Source: Closterium sp. NIES-65
Taxonomy: Eukaryota; Streptophyta; Zygnematophyceae; Desmidiales; Closteriaceae
Assembly (NCBI GenBank): GCA_948144175.1
Contig: CANXME010002307.1
Span: 997,501 to 1,061,500, forward strand
Direction of reading: 5' to 3'
Length of the DNA: 64,000 nt
This document shows, one piece after another, positions 50,110 through 60,480 of the stretch. How positions within the stretch are numbered: the stretch's first letter is position 1; the number at the start of each line of letters is the position of its first letter. A program made the position numbers and the translations under genes. The notes under the pieces were generated by a model. It saw nothing but the letters and a program-made list of their open reading frames with translations, was not told the DNA's origin and searched no databases.

Positions 50110-51605
50110 CCACCTAGGACCGCTTACTCCTACGGGCCCACTATTCCGCTAGAAGCGCCCTCGTGCGCCCTACCTTACGTGCGCCCTCGTGCGCCTTTCT
50201 CTGCTAGTGCGCCCTCGCACGCCCCGCCCTTCGTTCTGCCTGCGCGCCGTCCTGCAGCCCTCGCGCTGCCTCCTGCTGCCCTAGGCCAGTGCGCCGCCCC
50301 TGCAAGCTAGTAGGGCCCTCGAGCTGCCCCTGCAGGTCCGTCAGGCCCCCGAGCCGCCTCTGCAGGCCGGTCGGGCCCCTGAGCCGCCTCTGCAGGCCCG
50401 TCAGGCCCGAGAGCAGCCCCTCCAGGCCCGTCAAGTTGGCGCGCTGCCCCTGCAGGACCACGCCGCCCGCGCGCAGCTTCTGCCCGACCGGGCGCCACCC
50501 CTGCAGGCCCTCGCCACCCGCACGCAGCCTCTGCAGGCCCGTCAGACCAGCACGCGACCCCGTCAGGTCGCAGTCGCGGCCCCGTCAGGCCGCAGTCGCG
50601 GCCCCGTCACGCCGCAGTCGCGGCCCCGTCACGCCGCAGTCGCGGCCCCGTCAGGCCGCAGTCGCGGCCCCGTCAGGCCGCAGTCGCGGCCCCGTCAGGC
50701 CGCAGTCGCGGCCCCGTCAGGCCGCAGTCGCGGCCCCGTCAGGCCGCAGTCGCGGCCCCGTCAGGCCGCAGTTGCGGCCCCGCCCTGCCGTGACGCGACC
50801 CCGCCAGCCCTGCAGCTGACGCGGCCGCGCCCTCTTGCTGACGCGGCCGTGCCCTGCTACTGACGCGGCCGCGCCCAGCTGCTGACGCGACGTCGCCCCT
50901 GCCCGCCGCGTCGCCCTGCTCGCCGCGTCGCCCCTGCCCGCGGCGTCGCCCCTGCCCGCCGCGTCGCTCTGCTCGCCGCGTCGCCCCTGCCCGCCGCATC
51001 GCCCTGCCCTACCCCGAGCCGGGCCCTTGGAGCAGCCGCCCCTGCAACAGCCGCCCCTCAGCAGCCACCTCTGGAGCAGCCACCTCTGGAGCAGCCGCCC
51101 CTGCAGCAGCCGCCCCTGACCCCTGAAGCGGCTGTCCCTGCAGCAGCCGCCCCTGGCCACTGGAGCGGCCGCCCTTGCAGCAGGCGCCCCTGGCCACTTG
51201 AGCAGCCGCCACTGCAGGAGCCGCCGCTGGCCTCTGGAGCAGCCGCCCCTGGCCCCTAGAGCAGCCGCCACTGCAGCAGTCGCCCCTGGCCCCTGGAGCA
51301 GCCGCACCTGCAGCCGCCCCTGGTCCCTGGAGCGGCCGCCCCTGGAGCAGCCGCCATTGCAGGAGCTGCCCCTAGCCCCTGGAGCAGCCGCCCCTGCAGC
51401 AGCGACTGTCGCGACCCTATCCCTGCCCTACACCAGCTGTCGCGGAGCTTCCTGCCGCGGTCACGGCCCCGCCCTGCCGGTGTAGCGGCCCCGCAGTCGC
51501 CTCCGTCGTGCGCCTGCCCTTCCCACCACTGGTGAGCACTGCCCTGCCCCTGCTGCTACCACTACTGCTGCTCCTGCTGCTTTTGCTTCTACTACAGCTC
51601 CTGGT
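50110..51605 (+). repeat. Minisatellite leader of element M (1.5 kb)
   Basis: Successive repeat zones: TGCAGG(C/T)CCGTCAGGCCC types (about 50300-50540), a 22-bp unit GCAGTCGCGGCCCCGTCAGG in about 10 copies (about 50570-50790), GCCCCTGCCCGCCGCGTC types (about 50880-51000) and GGAGCAGCCGCCCCTGCAGC types (about 51030-51400). Frames remain open on both strands because of the composition. I call no gene. Confidence 0.78.
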
Positions 51606-51613
51606 GTGGCCAG

Positions 51614-52057
51614 ATGCAGCTCCAGGGCCGTCCGCCTCTGTCCTTCACGCCCCAGCAGCTTCGTGAGTGGTACGCCAATTGGGGTTGTCGGGGTGGCAGT
51701 AGTGGGAGTCGTCCTGGAGTGGGTAGTTCGGGAGCCTCTTGTAGTGGCCCTGTGCAGCAGCAGCGTTATCCGCGAGAGACTCTTTCGCCCCAGCAGCTTC
51801 GTGAGTGGTACTCTCAGAGTAGAGGGCCGCTGAGTAGTGCTCGCTGCCCGTACGTTATTAGCACGGGTGTCCAGACTGGTCAGCCTTGCGGGACGCGTGG
51901 TCACACAGAGTCCCGCTGCTTCGCCCGTCTGAGCGACGCTTGGCGTACAGAGTTTGGCGACGACGCTGAGCTCCCCGACTGGGTGGAGCTGCTTAGGCAG
52001 AGGGTCGATATCTTTGCTCTTGACAATGATGCTATTCTCACTGCAATGTATGCATAG
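51614..52057 (+). CDS. gag: Gag C-terminal segment of element M
   Basis: Two REWY modules (PQQLREWYANW at about 51650-51680 and PQQLREWYSQS at about 51790-51820) precede a C-x13-C-x4-H-x4-C cluster (51845-51919) and the conserved FARLSDAWRTEFGDDAELPDWVELLRQRVDIF. The latter matches the segment just before protease in H and K. It probably acts as the nucleic-acid binding part. No capsid-type UBN2 domain precedes it; the leader is found there instead. Confidence 0.75.
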   Translation: MQLQGRPPLSFTPQQLREWYANWGCRGGSSGSRPGVGSSGASCSGPVQQQRYPRETLSPQQLREWYSQSRGPLSSARCPYVISTGVQTGQPCGTRGHTESRCFARLSDAWRTEFGDDAELPDWVELLRQRVDIFALDNDAILTAMYA

Positions 52058-52090
52058 TCTACTAGTGTCGAGGGAGCCTGTAACCTGTTT

Positions 52091-54532
52091 GTGCCGCCTG
52101 AACCCGGTATTCAGTCTGCTGCTCCAGGTGCCGGTGAGGCTGCCGCTCTAGGTGCTAGTGCGTCTGCTGCCCCTGGTCCTGGTGAGGTTGCTGCTCTAGG
52201 TGCAGGTGTGTCTGCCGCTTCAGGTGCTTGTGAGTCTGCACCTTCAGGTACTACGTCTACTGAGGCACTGCACACCTTCACACTGGACTCAGGTGCTTCC
52301 CACTGTTTCTTTCGCGACCGCACTGCCCTCGAGCAGCTCCCTAGGCTAGTTGCTGTCTCCCTGGCTGACCCCTCCGGGGGTCCAGTCCTTGCGACCTCCA
52401 CCACTGCCCTCCCTTGTCCTGCTGTCCCGTCCGGCACACTGTCGGGCCTTTACCTCCCCTCTTTCTCTACGAACTTGGTGGCGGGTTCTGCGCTCCAAGA
52501 CGCGGGTGTTCACCAGTTCGCCCCTGCCTACGAGCGTGTGACACACTGCACGTGTGCCCAGACGGGTCGTCACCTGGCTACCTTCACTCGGCAGCTGGGG
52601 TCGGACTTGTACACACTGACCACTGAGTCCCCTCAGATAGCTGCGTCTGCGTCTGCGTCAGGTCAGTTGTCCGCCCCCTGCTCGTGTCGCACCCTCTCGC
52701 ACCGGACGGTCCTCTCCCACCACCGCCTTAGGCACCCTTCGATGCAGCGCCTTCGTGGCATGCACTCTCGTTTCCTTGTCTTTGGTCTCCCCAGGTCACT
52801 CCCTCCCCTGCCACCGTCCCCTGCCCCTCCTTGCCTTCCCTGTGTCGTGGGGCGGCAGCATGCCACTCCTCACTCCTCTGAGTTCCCCCCGACGGAGGCT
52901 CCTCTGCAGACCCTTCACATGGGCGTGTGGGGCCCAGCCCGCGTCCGTGGACAGGGCGGAGAGCGCTACTTCCTGCTGGTAGTTGACGACTACACGTGTT
53001 ACACCACGGTCTTCCCCTTGCGCACCAAGGGAGAGGTCCCTGCTGTCTTGATCCCTTGGATCCGCGCTACTCGTCTCCAGCTGGAGAGGCGCTTTCGCAC
53101 GGAGTTTCCCGTCCTGCGACTGCACTCTGACAGAGGTGGTGAGTTTTCCTCCGGCCTCTTGGAGGCCTTCTGTCATGGGGAGGGCATTAAGCAGACGTTA
53201 ACGCTTCCGGCCTCTTCTCAGCAGAATGGGGTTGCTGAGCGCCGCATTGGCTTTGTCATGGAGGTCACTCGTACCTCCTTGATCCATGCGGCTGCTCCCC
53301 ATTTTCTATGGTCGTTTGCGGTACGGTACGCCGCGCATCACCTCAACCTCTGGCCCTGTGTCTCCGTTGCACTGCGTTGGACGGGAGCGGTTGGCGATGC
53401 ATCTGTGTTCTCTGTCTGGGGATCTCGTGCCTTTGTCCACGATACGTCCGCGCACAAGCTCTCCTCCCGTGCCGTTCCATGTATCTTCCTGGGCTTTGTC
53501 CCTGACGCGCCTGGTTGGCAGTTTTACCACCCCACCTTGCGGCGTGTCTTCCCCTCTCAGGATGTCACGTTTGACGAGTCGGTCCCTTTTTACCGTCTCT
53601 TCCCCTACTGCACTGCCCCGCTCCCCCCTCCGCCGCTCTTCCTCACGCCAGGTGCTGCTTTGGTAGACCCCCTGCCTCCCCAGGGTCCTGCTCCCTCACG
53701 TGTTTCCCTGGTAGACCCGGTCGAGCCTGTCGAGGTAGCTGTCGACTCTGGTCCTGCGCGAGATTCTGAGCGTGCTAAGCATGAGTGTGCTGAGCCTGAG
53801 CGTGTTGAGCCTGGTGGTGCTGGGTCTTGGGGTACTCCGACTGGGGGTGCTGAGCCTGGGGGTGCGGAGACTGGGGGTACTGAGCCTGGGGGTGCGGATA
53901 TTGCGGGTGTTGTCCCTAGGGGTGCTGAGTCTGGAGGTCCTGAGCCTGGGGGTGCTGCGCCTGGGGGCGTTCTCTCTTTCCAGCAGCTGCGTGAGTGGTA
54001 CTCTTGGTACTGTCGCCGCCGTCGTGGTGCTGTGGGAGCTGGAGGTGCTACTGGAGCTGGAGCTGAGGGCGCTGAGCCTACTGGAGTTAGTGTTGCTGCT
54101 GACCCTCGGGTTGGCGCTGGAGGTGCTGGAGCTACTGGTCCTGGAGGTGCTCGTACTGGTGGTACTGGAGGTGCTGGGACTAGGGGTGCTACTGGAGCTG
54201 CTAGAGCTGGTCGTGCTGGAGGTGCTGCTGGTGCTGCTGGCGGTACTGGAGCTGTTGGAGCTGCTGGTAGTGCTGCTGGTACTGCGGCTGGTGCTGCTAG
54301 AGGTACTGGTGCTGTTGGAGGTGCTGCTAGTGCTGGTCTTGCTGGAGGTGCTGCTGGTGTTGCTGGAGGTACTGGAGCTGCTAGTGGTGCTGAGCGAGCT
54401 GGAGCTGCTGCTGGGGGTTCTGGTGCTGTCTCTACTGGTTATGGGGGCACTTCACGACCACAGTCGTACTTCGTTCCCCTTCTTCAGCAGGTTCTTGGTC
54501 AGCCGCCTCCTCCTTGTCCTGCTCCCTCCTAA
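52091..54532 (+). CDS. pol: Protease, integrase and repetitive linker of element M
   Basis: Open over 813 codons. Protease: LHTFTLDSGASHCFFRDRTA at about 52268-52330. Pre-integrase: TVLSHHRLRHPSMQRLRGM and CLPCVVGRQ. Integrase core: LQTLHMGVWGPARVRGQ, VVDDYTCYTTVFPLRTKGEV, LRLHSDRGGEFSSGLLEAFC and QQNGVAERRIGFVMEV, then DAPGWQFYHPTLRRVFPSQDVTFDES. From about 53780 a 15-bp repeat codes for GGAEPGGAETGG-like units. A REWY module lies at about 53983-54005, and the end is a long Gly-Ala-Thr repeat to 54460. The length of the Gly-rich tail is remarkable for a copia Pol linker. Confidence 0.85.
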   Translation: MPPEPGIQSAAPGAGEAAALGASASAAPGPGEVAALGAGVSAASGACESAPSGTTSTEALHTFTLDSGASHCFFRDRTALEQLPRLVAVSLADPSGGPVLATSTTALPCPAVPSGTLSGLYLPSFSTNLVAGSALQDAGVHQFAPAYERVTHCTCAQTGRHLATFTRQLGSDLYTLTTESPQIAASASASGQLSAPCSCRTLSHRTVLSHHRLRHPSMQRLRGMHSRFLVFGLPRSLPPLPPSPAPPCLPCVVGRQHATPHSSEFPPTEAPLQTLHMGVWGPARVRGQGGERYFLLVVDDYTCYTTVFPLRTKGEVPAVLIPWIRATRLQLERRFRTEFPVLRLHSDRGGEFSSGLLEAFCHGEGIKQTLTLPASSQQNGVAERRIGFVMEVTRTSLIHAAAPHFLWSFAVRYAAHHLNLWPCVSVALRWTGAVGDASVFSVWGSRAFVHDTSAHKLSSRAVPCIFLGFVPDAPGWQFYHPTLRRVFPSQDVTFDESVPFYRLFPYCTAPLPPPPLFLTPGAALVDPLPPQGPAPSRVSLVDPVEPVEVAVDSGPARDSERAKHECAEPERVEPGGAGSWGTPTGGAEPGGAETGGTEPGGADIAGVVPRGAESGGPEPGGAAPGGVLSFQQLREWYSWYCRRRRGAVGAGGATGAGAEGAEPTGVSVAADPRVGAGGAGATGPGGARTGGTGGAGTRGATGAARAGRAGGAAGAAGGTGAVGAAGSAAGTAAGAARGTGAVGGAASAGLAGGAAGVAGGTGAASGAERAGAAAGGSGAVSTGYGGTSRPQSYFVPLLQQVLGQPPPPCPAPS

Positions 54533-56716
54533 GAGTGTCCTCCGCCTGTCCAGTCGCTGTCACAGCTACCGCCTGCCTCGCCACTCCCTGCTCCTTCTCC
54601 CTACACTGGTCCGACAGGCGGTCTTACGGATCGTCGTGAGCCTGAGTCTCGTCCTGTGTCGCCTGAGTCTCGTTCAGCGTCACCTGTTCGTGCTGCTCGC
54701 CCTGGTCGTCGTGTCCCACGTCAGCGTCCTCCTGCTGTCCCAGGCACTCACCAGATCGCGCTTCGTCCTTCCACTGCTCCACAGCGTGTCCCGCTGCCTT
54801 CTCCTCCTGCGTCCTCTCTTCCTGCCCTTGCTGACCCGGAGTCTGACTCTCTTCGTGCTTCTAGTCCTACTGTCACGCGTCTCCTGGCCACTGCTTTCAC
54901 TGACCCTTCCTTTGAGTCAGCTGCTGCGTCTGCCTGAGCTGCTGAGCTTGTCGAATTTGCTGCTCACTGTCGTCTAGACTACGATGCGAATCTTGTTGCT
55001 GAGTTTGAGTCTGAGTGTGTCTCTCCTCCGTCTGTCGAGGGTGAGTGTGCTCTAGGCATGGAGGAGTTTGCGTCCTTGCGGACAGGCAAGGGAGTTTGAG
55101 TGCTTTGCCGCCGTTGTACCTCATCTCGTGTCCATGCTGATTGCACCTGAGGGAGACCCGGATGCACCAGACATCCCGACCCCGCGCTCTTACGCTGAGG
55201 CAATCGCGGGTGAGTACTCCTCTTAGTGGCAGTCAGCCATGGACGCAGAGATGGCATCCTGGAAGTCCACTGGCACTTACGACGACGAGGTTCCCCCTAC
55301 TGGGGCGAACATCGTCAGTGGCATGTGGATTTTCAGGGTGAAGCGGCCGCCGGGCTCTCCGCCTGTCTTCAAGGCTCGTTACATTGCTCGAGGCTTCAGT
55401 CAACGAGAGGGAGTAGACTTTATTTAGACCTTCTCCCCCACCCAGAAGATGACCACTCTTCGGGTGCTACTGCACGTTGCAGCTCAGCGTGACTATGAGC
55501 TTCACTCTCTTGACTTCAATACAGCTTTCTTGCAGGGCAGCCTATACGAGGAGATCTGGCTGCGCCGCCCTCCTGGCTTCACTGGGTCGTTCCCTCCTGG
55601 TACCCAGTGGAGCCTCCGGCGGCCGGTCTACGGTCTCCGCCAGGCACCACGTGAGTGGCACGACACACTGAGGACTACACTTGCGGCTCTTGGGTTCGCG
55701 CCTTCTACTGCTGACCCGTCGCTGTTTCTGTGCAATGACACTTCGCTGCCGCCGTTCTACATCCTCGTGTACGTTGACGACTTGGTCTTTGCCACTGCTG
55801 ACACTTAGGCTCTCGCCCTGGTGAAGTTGGAGCTGCAGAAGAGACACACGTGCACAGACCTGGGTGAACTGTGTAGCTACCTTGGCTTGCAGATCACCTG
55901 GGACAAAGCACGCCACACCATCACACTGACTAAGTCCCACATGGTGCAGCAGGTCCTTAAGCGCTGGTCCTCGGCACAGGCCACTCCTTTGGCTACAGGT
56001 CACTCGCTCTCAGCTCCACCTTCAGACGAGTCCGTAGAGCCGAGTGGTCCTTACCCAGAGCTAGTTGGCTATCTCATGTACCTGATGACTTGCACTCGTC
56101 GTGACCCCGCGTACCCTCCTGACCTTTTGGTCGGCACCGAAAGGTGCACATGGATGCTGCTAAGAGGGTACTGCGCTACTTGTGCAGTACATCAAGCATG
56201 GGAACCTTGCTTGGAGGGAGGAGCTCAATTGTCCTCACTGGGAACTCAGACGCTTCTTGGGTTGACGACCAGGCTACGCATCGGTCGTCACAGGGTTACA
56301 CCTTCAGCCTTGGCTCTGGTTCAATTTCTTGGCGTTCTACACGTTCGTCTTCAGTTCTCAGCTCCAGTTGTGAGGCTGAGATCTACGCCACAGCCATGGC
56401 TGCACAGGAGTTACGCTGGCTCACCTACCTGCTGACTGACTTCGGAGAGCGGCCTCGTTCTCCTCCAGTGCTGTACGTCGACAACAGGGCTACCATTGGC
56501 TTGTGTGAGGAGCACAGACTGGAGCACAGAACGAAGCACATCGCTCTACATTACTTCCTAGCTCGAGAGTTGCAGCAGCATGGTCAGTTTCGTCTGCGTT
56601 ACGTGGCCACTCGGGCCAACACTGCTGATATATTCACCAAGGCACTTCAGTCTGGTGATCATCAGCGTTTCTCCACTATGCTAGGGCTTGTGCCCACTTT
56701 TCCTCACTTGCTGTAG
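54533..56716 (+). pseudogene. pol: Reverse transcriptase and RNase H of element M
   Basis: RT blocks: MDAEMASWKSTGTYDDEVPP (about 55239-55298), FRVKRPPGSPPVFKARYIARGF, MTTLRVLLHVAAQRDYELHS, LDFNTAFLQGSLYEEIWLRR, YGLRQAPREWHDTLR and ILVYVDDLVFATAD (about 55760-55803). RNase H: VLTGNSDASWVDDQ, SSCEAEIYATAMAAQELRW, VLYVDNRATIGLCEEHRLEHRTKHIAL and ANTADIFTKALQSGDHQRF. Complete motif order; a few breaks. Confidence 0.85.
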
Positions 56717-56852
56717 GCTTTGCTTGTACTCTAATCTATTTATATATATATATACCTGCATGCTTGCTTTGCTAGGTAGACATCACTGTGTTGTTTGCCA
56801 TCCTTGACTGGTCTTGTGACCCCTTGCTCTCCCCCAATTTGCCTATGGGGTG
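56717..56852 (+). other. 3' untranslated region of element M
   Basis: Holds a TATATATATATA tract (about 56739-56752) and CTTGACTGGTCTTGTGACC, and ends CTATGGGGTG before the LTR. It is a shortened version of the block conserved in H, K and L. Confidence 0.65.
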
Positions 56853-56982
56853 TGTCAAATGTTATGTCTACTACAGTTTGTTTAGGCTGTAGTGGGGTAG
56901 TTACTATGGGGTACAGTAAGTTTAGGGTTTCCTACTTGTAACCAACTCTTTCCTAGTGCAATCACTCTTGTTCAATCTGACA
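56853..56982 (+). repeat. 3' LTR of element M (130 bp)
   Basis: Same ends as 49959-50088, about 4 substitutions. TTTAGGGTTT at 56921-56930. Followed by GAAGC (56983-56987). Confidence 0.93.
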
Positions 56983-57122
56983 GAAGCCTCTCTCTACCAG
57001 GTACTGCTTGAACCTCTATGACTGATATTCCCCTCCCCCGTCCAACTGGAAGCTTTTTCAGCTTCACTCCTGATTCCCCTTCTGCAACTGGAAGCCAGGC
57101 GATGAAGGCTTCGAAGGCCATG
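56983..57122 (-). pseudogene. pol: Integrase segment of element N between elements M and K
   Basis: The minus-strand reading MAFEAFIAWLPVAEGESGVK (about 57060-57120) continues the integrase core that resumes at 63823. CCATG at its right end is the target copy of element K. Confidence 0.75.
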
Positions 57123-57258
57123 TGTCAGAACATCATAGCTGATGCATTTTGTGTAGGCTATAGTGGGGTAGCCCATAAGGGGTACAACCCAATTAGGGTT
57201 AGTACTTGTACCCAACTCTTTCATAGTTCATTCATTTTTTCTCGTTCTAGTTTTCTCA
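57123..57258 (+). repeat. 5' LTR of element K (136 bp)
   Basis: TGTCAGAACATCATAGC...GTTTTCTCA with the core TAGTGGGGTAGCCCATAAGG and CAATTAGGGTTAGTACTTG. The primer site TGGTATTGAGCAGG starts at 57259. Confidence 0.93.
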
Positions 57259-57319
57259 TGGTATTGAGCAGGTTCCCTCGTGGGAACTGTTCCTAGGGCC
57301 CACCGATTCGATTTTTTTT

Positions 57320-58110
57320 TCTTGCCCGGAGCGCGCTCACCCCTTGCCCGAGTCGCGCTCCCCTCTCTCGATCCCGTCGCGTCGCCCTAGCGGCTGCGTC
57401 ACGCCGCCCTAGCGGCCCCGTCGCCTACCCCGCGGCCCCGGCGCCGCCCTTCCCGGCCCCGACGCTGCCCTTCCCGGCCCCGGCGCCGCCCTTCCCGGCC
57501 CCAATCCGCCGCCCGGCGACCCCGTCGCCTACCCCGCGGCCCTGGCGCCGCCCTTCCCGGCCCCGATCCGCCGCCCTGCGACCCCGTCGCCTACCCCGCG
57601 GCCCTAGCGCCGCCCTTCCCGGCCCCGATCCGCCGCCCTGCGGCTCCGTCGCCTACCTCGCGGCCCCAGCGCCGCCCTTCCCGGCCCTAACGCGGCCCTT
57701 CCCGACCCGGCCCCGCCTCTGCTGGCCCCGTCGCCTACCTACGGCCCCGGCGCTGCCCTTCCCGGCCCCGTCGCCTACCTTGCGGCCCCGGCGCCGCCTC
57801 TGCCGGCCCCGCCGTCGTCCCCACGCGGCCCCGCCGTCACCACCGAGCCGCCGGCGCCGCCGCCTGCTGCCGAGCCGCCGCACCACGCCGAGCCGCCCGA
57901 GCTGCCGAGTCGCCGAGCCACCCGAGCCTCCGAGTCGCCCGAGCCGCCGAGCCGCCCGAGCTGCCGGAGCCGCCGAGCCGCCTGTGCCGCCGAGTCGCCG
58001 AGCCGCAGTTGTTGCCGAGCCGCCGAGCCGCCGAGTAGCCCGAGCCGCCCTGTCCGGTAAGAGCAGCGCCTCTATCAATGCACTGCCCCTACCCTACTGT
58101 TCGCGCTGCT
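57320..58110 (+). repeat. GC-rich repetitive leader of element K
   Basis: Units of the type CGGCCCCGGCGCCGCCCTTCCC, some combined with GCCGCCCTGCGACCCCGTCGCC, repeat at about 57415-57790. Then CGAGCCGCCGAGCCGCCCGAG units follow at about 57840-58050, which are the reverse complement of the repeat in element A's leader. No gene is called. Confidence 0.75.
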
Positions 58111-58124
58111 AGTCTACTGCAGTC

Positions 58125-59260
58125 ATGGCTACCCCTAGTATCCTCGCTTTTGACGCTGAGGGCCGGGCTATTGACTTTGACATCTGGCTAGATGATCTGC
58201 AGCTTTTCCTACAATGCGATAAGGTAAACGATCTCTCCCTCTTTGACCTTACCTCTGGCGCCTCTCCTGCCCCTACTGCTGATGCTGACGCCACTGTTCG
58301 CTCACAGTGGGCCACACGCGATGCTACTGCACGTCTTGCTGTGCGTCGCCACCTGCCTACCTCTAAGCGTGCGCACTTTAGTCAGTACAAGAGTGCTCAG
58401 ACCTTGTACGACGTTGTCGTTGCACGCTACTCCTCCCCTGCCACTGCTGCACTGAGCCGCCTCATGCTACCGTACCTCTTCCCTGACCTTGCTGCCTTCC
58501 CCACAGTCGCTGACCTCATTACACACCTCCGCACTAGTGACACTCGCTACCGCGCTGCGCTTCCTGCTGAGTTCTGCGCCAAGAACCCCCCCCCATGTAC
58601 ATCACCCTCTACTACATAGTCACCCAGCTCCCTGACTCTCTGCGTGTAGTCAGGGACCACTTCCTCTCAGTTTGCCCCACCACTCTCACCGTTGACCTCC
58701 TCGAGAAGGCCCTCCTAGCAGCAGAGAAGAGCATAGTTGCTGTAGGAGCCTCTCGTGGTGACCCTCGCACCCCCATCTTTGAGGGGTGTTCCCCCTCCCC
58801 CCTCCTGCCCTCTGTTGCCTCTGCTGCTGCGGCCGGCCTCGTTGGTTTCGAGTCGGTCGGCGCTGCGTCTGCCCCGAGCGGGAGAGGCCGCACCGGCAAG
58901 GGCAAGGAAGGCAAGGGCGCTGGAGGGGCTAGCGGGGGTGGCGGAGGTGGCGGTGGAGGCAGTGGAGGGGGTGGGGGTGGTGGTGGGAGTGGTTGCGGGG
59001 GTAGAGGTGTAGGTGGCAGCAGTGAAGGCGGAGGCGGCGGCGGCGGTGGCGGTGGGAGCGGAGGTGGCGGAGGTGGCGGAGGTGGAGGAGGCGGCGGCGG
59101 AGGAGGTGGAGCTGGTTGGGGTGGCGCTGCGCAGAGGGTCGGCTCCGATGGTGGTCAGCGCCAGCAGCAGCAGCAGCAGCAGCAGCAACGCACGCGTGAC
59201 ATCCCCCCCCCTCAGCAGCTCCGTGAGTGGTACGCTGCACGCGAGCGGGGTGGGGGTACT
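58125..59260 (+). pseudogene. gag: Gag of element K (UBN2 domain and glycine-rich region)
   Basis: The start at 58125 gives MATPSILAFDAEGRAIDFD, as in elements A and H. UBN2-like landmarks: FDIWLDDLQLFLQ, HFSQYKSAQTLYDVVVARYS, LITHLRTSDTRYRAALPAEF, then QLPDSLRVVRDHFLSVCP and LLEKALLAAEKSIVAVGASRGDPRTP. A basic GRTGKGKEGKG and a glycine-rich stretch (about 58920-59115) follow, then poly-Q (about 59163-59190) and PPQQLREWYAARE (about 59207-59240). The capsid and nucleic-acid binding regions are thus both represented. Confidence 0.83.
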
Positions 59261-60480
59261 GGTCCGTGCACCTACGTCCTACGCACCGGCGACCGCGTGG
59301 GTGAGCAGTGCGGCAGTGCGCACTCCACCCAGCGCTGCTTTGGCCGCCTGACGGACGCTTGGCGTCACCAGTTCCCTGAGGCCACTGAGATCCCTCGCTG
59401 GGGCGAGCTGTCTAGGGCGGGAGTAGCTGTCTTTGACCTTGACTTTGATGCTATTCTTGCTGCCATGTATGATGTGACTGTTAGTGATGAGGGTGACTGT
59501 TACCGGTGTTTTCCGCCCGACCCGGGCATTGAGACTGCTGCTCTAGGTGCTGGTGAGGCTACTGCTCTAGGTGCTAGCGAGGCTGCTGCTCTAGGTGCTG
59601 GTGTGTCTGCGCTCTCAGGTACTACGTCGGCTTCGGCCTCCCACACCTTCACACTTGACGCAGGGGCTTCTCGCTCCTTCTTTCGAGACCGTACCACACT
59701 CACGCCGCTTGGTCGGCCAGTTGCAGTCTCTCTGGCAGACTCCTCTGGGGGTCCTGTCCTTGCTCACTTCTCCACTGTCCTCCCGTCTCCGGCGGCCCCC
59801 TCTAGCACCCTGTCTGGTCTTTACCTCCCCTCGTTCTCTACGAAATTTGTGAGTGGTGCTGACCTACAGGATGCGGGGGTTCACCAGTTCACTCCTGCGA
59901 GTCAGTGGGTGACCCACTGCACGGACGCTCGGACAGGCCGACACCTGGCCACGTTTACACGTCGGTCGGGGTCGAGCCTGTACACACTGACCACTGCGTC
60001 TCCTCCCACTGCGTCTGGTCAGGTAGCTGCGTCGGGTCAGGTGTTTGCTGCAGCGTCCAGGTCTGGTCCTGAGTCTGCCCCCTGCTCGTGTCGCCTCCTG
60101 TCTCACGAGACTCTTCTCTGGCACCAACAACTTGGTCACCCCTCCCTGCTTTGTCTCCGAAGCATGGCCTCCCGTGTCCTTGTCTCTGGTCTTCCCCGGT
60201 CCCTCCCTCCCCTTCCTCCGGGGCCTGGCCCTACCTGCGTCCCCTGTGTCGAGGGGCGGCAGCGGGCTGCCCCTCACTCCTCCCAGTTTCCTCTGACAGA
60301 GGCCCCGCTGTAGACGCTTCACATGGACGTGTGGGGCCCGGCCCACGTCCGTGGACAGGGTCACGAGCACTCCTTCCTGCTGGTGGTTGACGACTACTCG
60401 CGTTACACCACAGTCTTCCCCTTGCGCAGCAAGTGTGATGTCACTGAGGTGTTGATCGACTGGATCCGCGCAGCTTGTCT
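59261..60480 (+). CDS. pol: Zinc-knuckle-like motif, protease and first part of integrase, element K
   Basis: A C-x13-C-x3-H-x4-C cluster at 59267-59338 is followed by RLTDAWRHQFPEATEIPRWGEL and DLDFDAILAAMYDV. Protease: SHTFTLDAGASRSFFRDRTTLTPL (about 59640-59710), then LYLPSFSTKFVSGADLQDAGV and GRHLATFTRRSGSSLYTLT. Pre-integrase: ETLLWHQQLGHPSLLCLRSM and CVPCVEGRQ. The integrase core starts LHMDVWGPAHVRGQ at about 60317. Largely open. Confidence 0.83.

Larger units (their letters stand above)
49959..56982 (+). mobile_element. Element M: Ty1/copia retrotransposon of the short-LTR clade, nested in N
   Basis: 7.0 kb with 130-bp LTRs (49959-50088 and 56853-56982) that differ at about 4 positions, flanked by GAAGC. 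The primer site TGGTATCACGAGC lies at 50089. A very long GC-rich leader (about 50110-51605) is followed by a Gag C-terminal segment (51614-52057), protease and integrase (52091-53640), linker (to 54532), RT (about 55140-55850), RNase H (about 56080-56716) and the 3' UTR. No UBN2 Gag domain is seen. About five breaks. Young by LTR identity. Confidence 0.92.

Noticed and set aside
50570-50790. CRISPR-like array (regular 22-bp repeats)
   Set aside because: Units are contiguous, without unique spacers, and lie in a eukaryotic retroelement leader.
50289-51485. Long Pro/Arg/Ala-rich openings on both strands in element M's leader
   Set aside because: They are products of GC-rich minisatellites. Both strands are open, there is no conserved motif, and the sequence lies between primer site and first coding segment.
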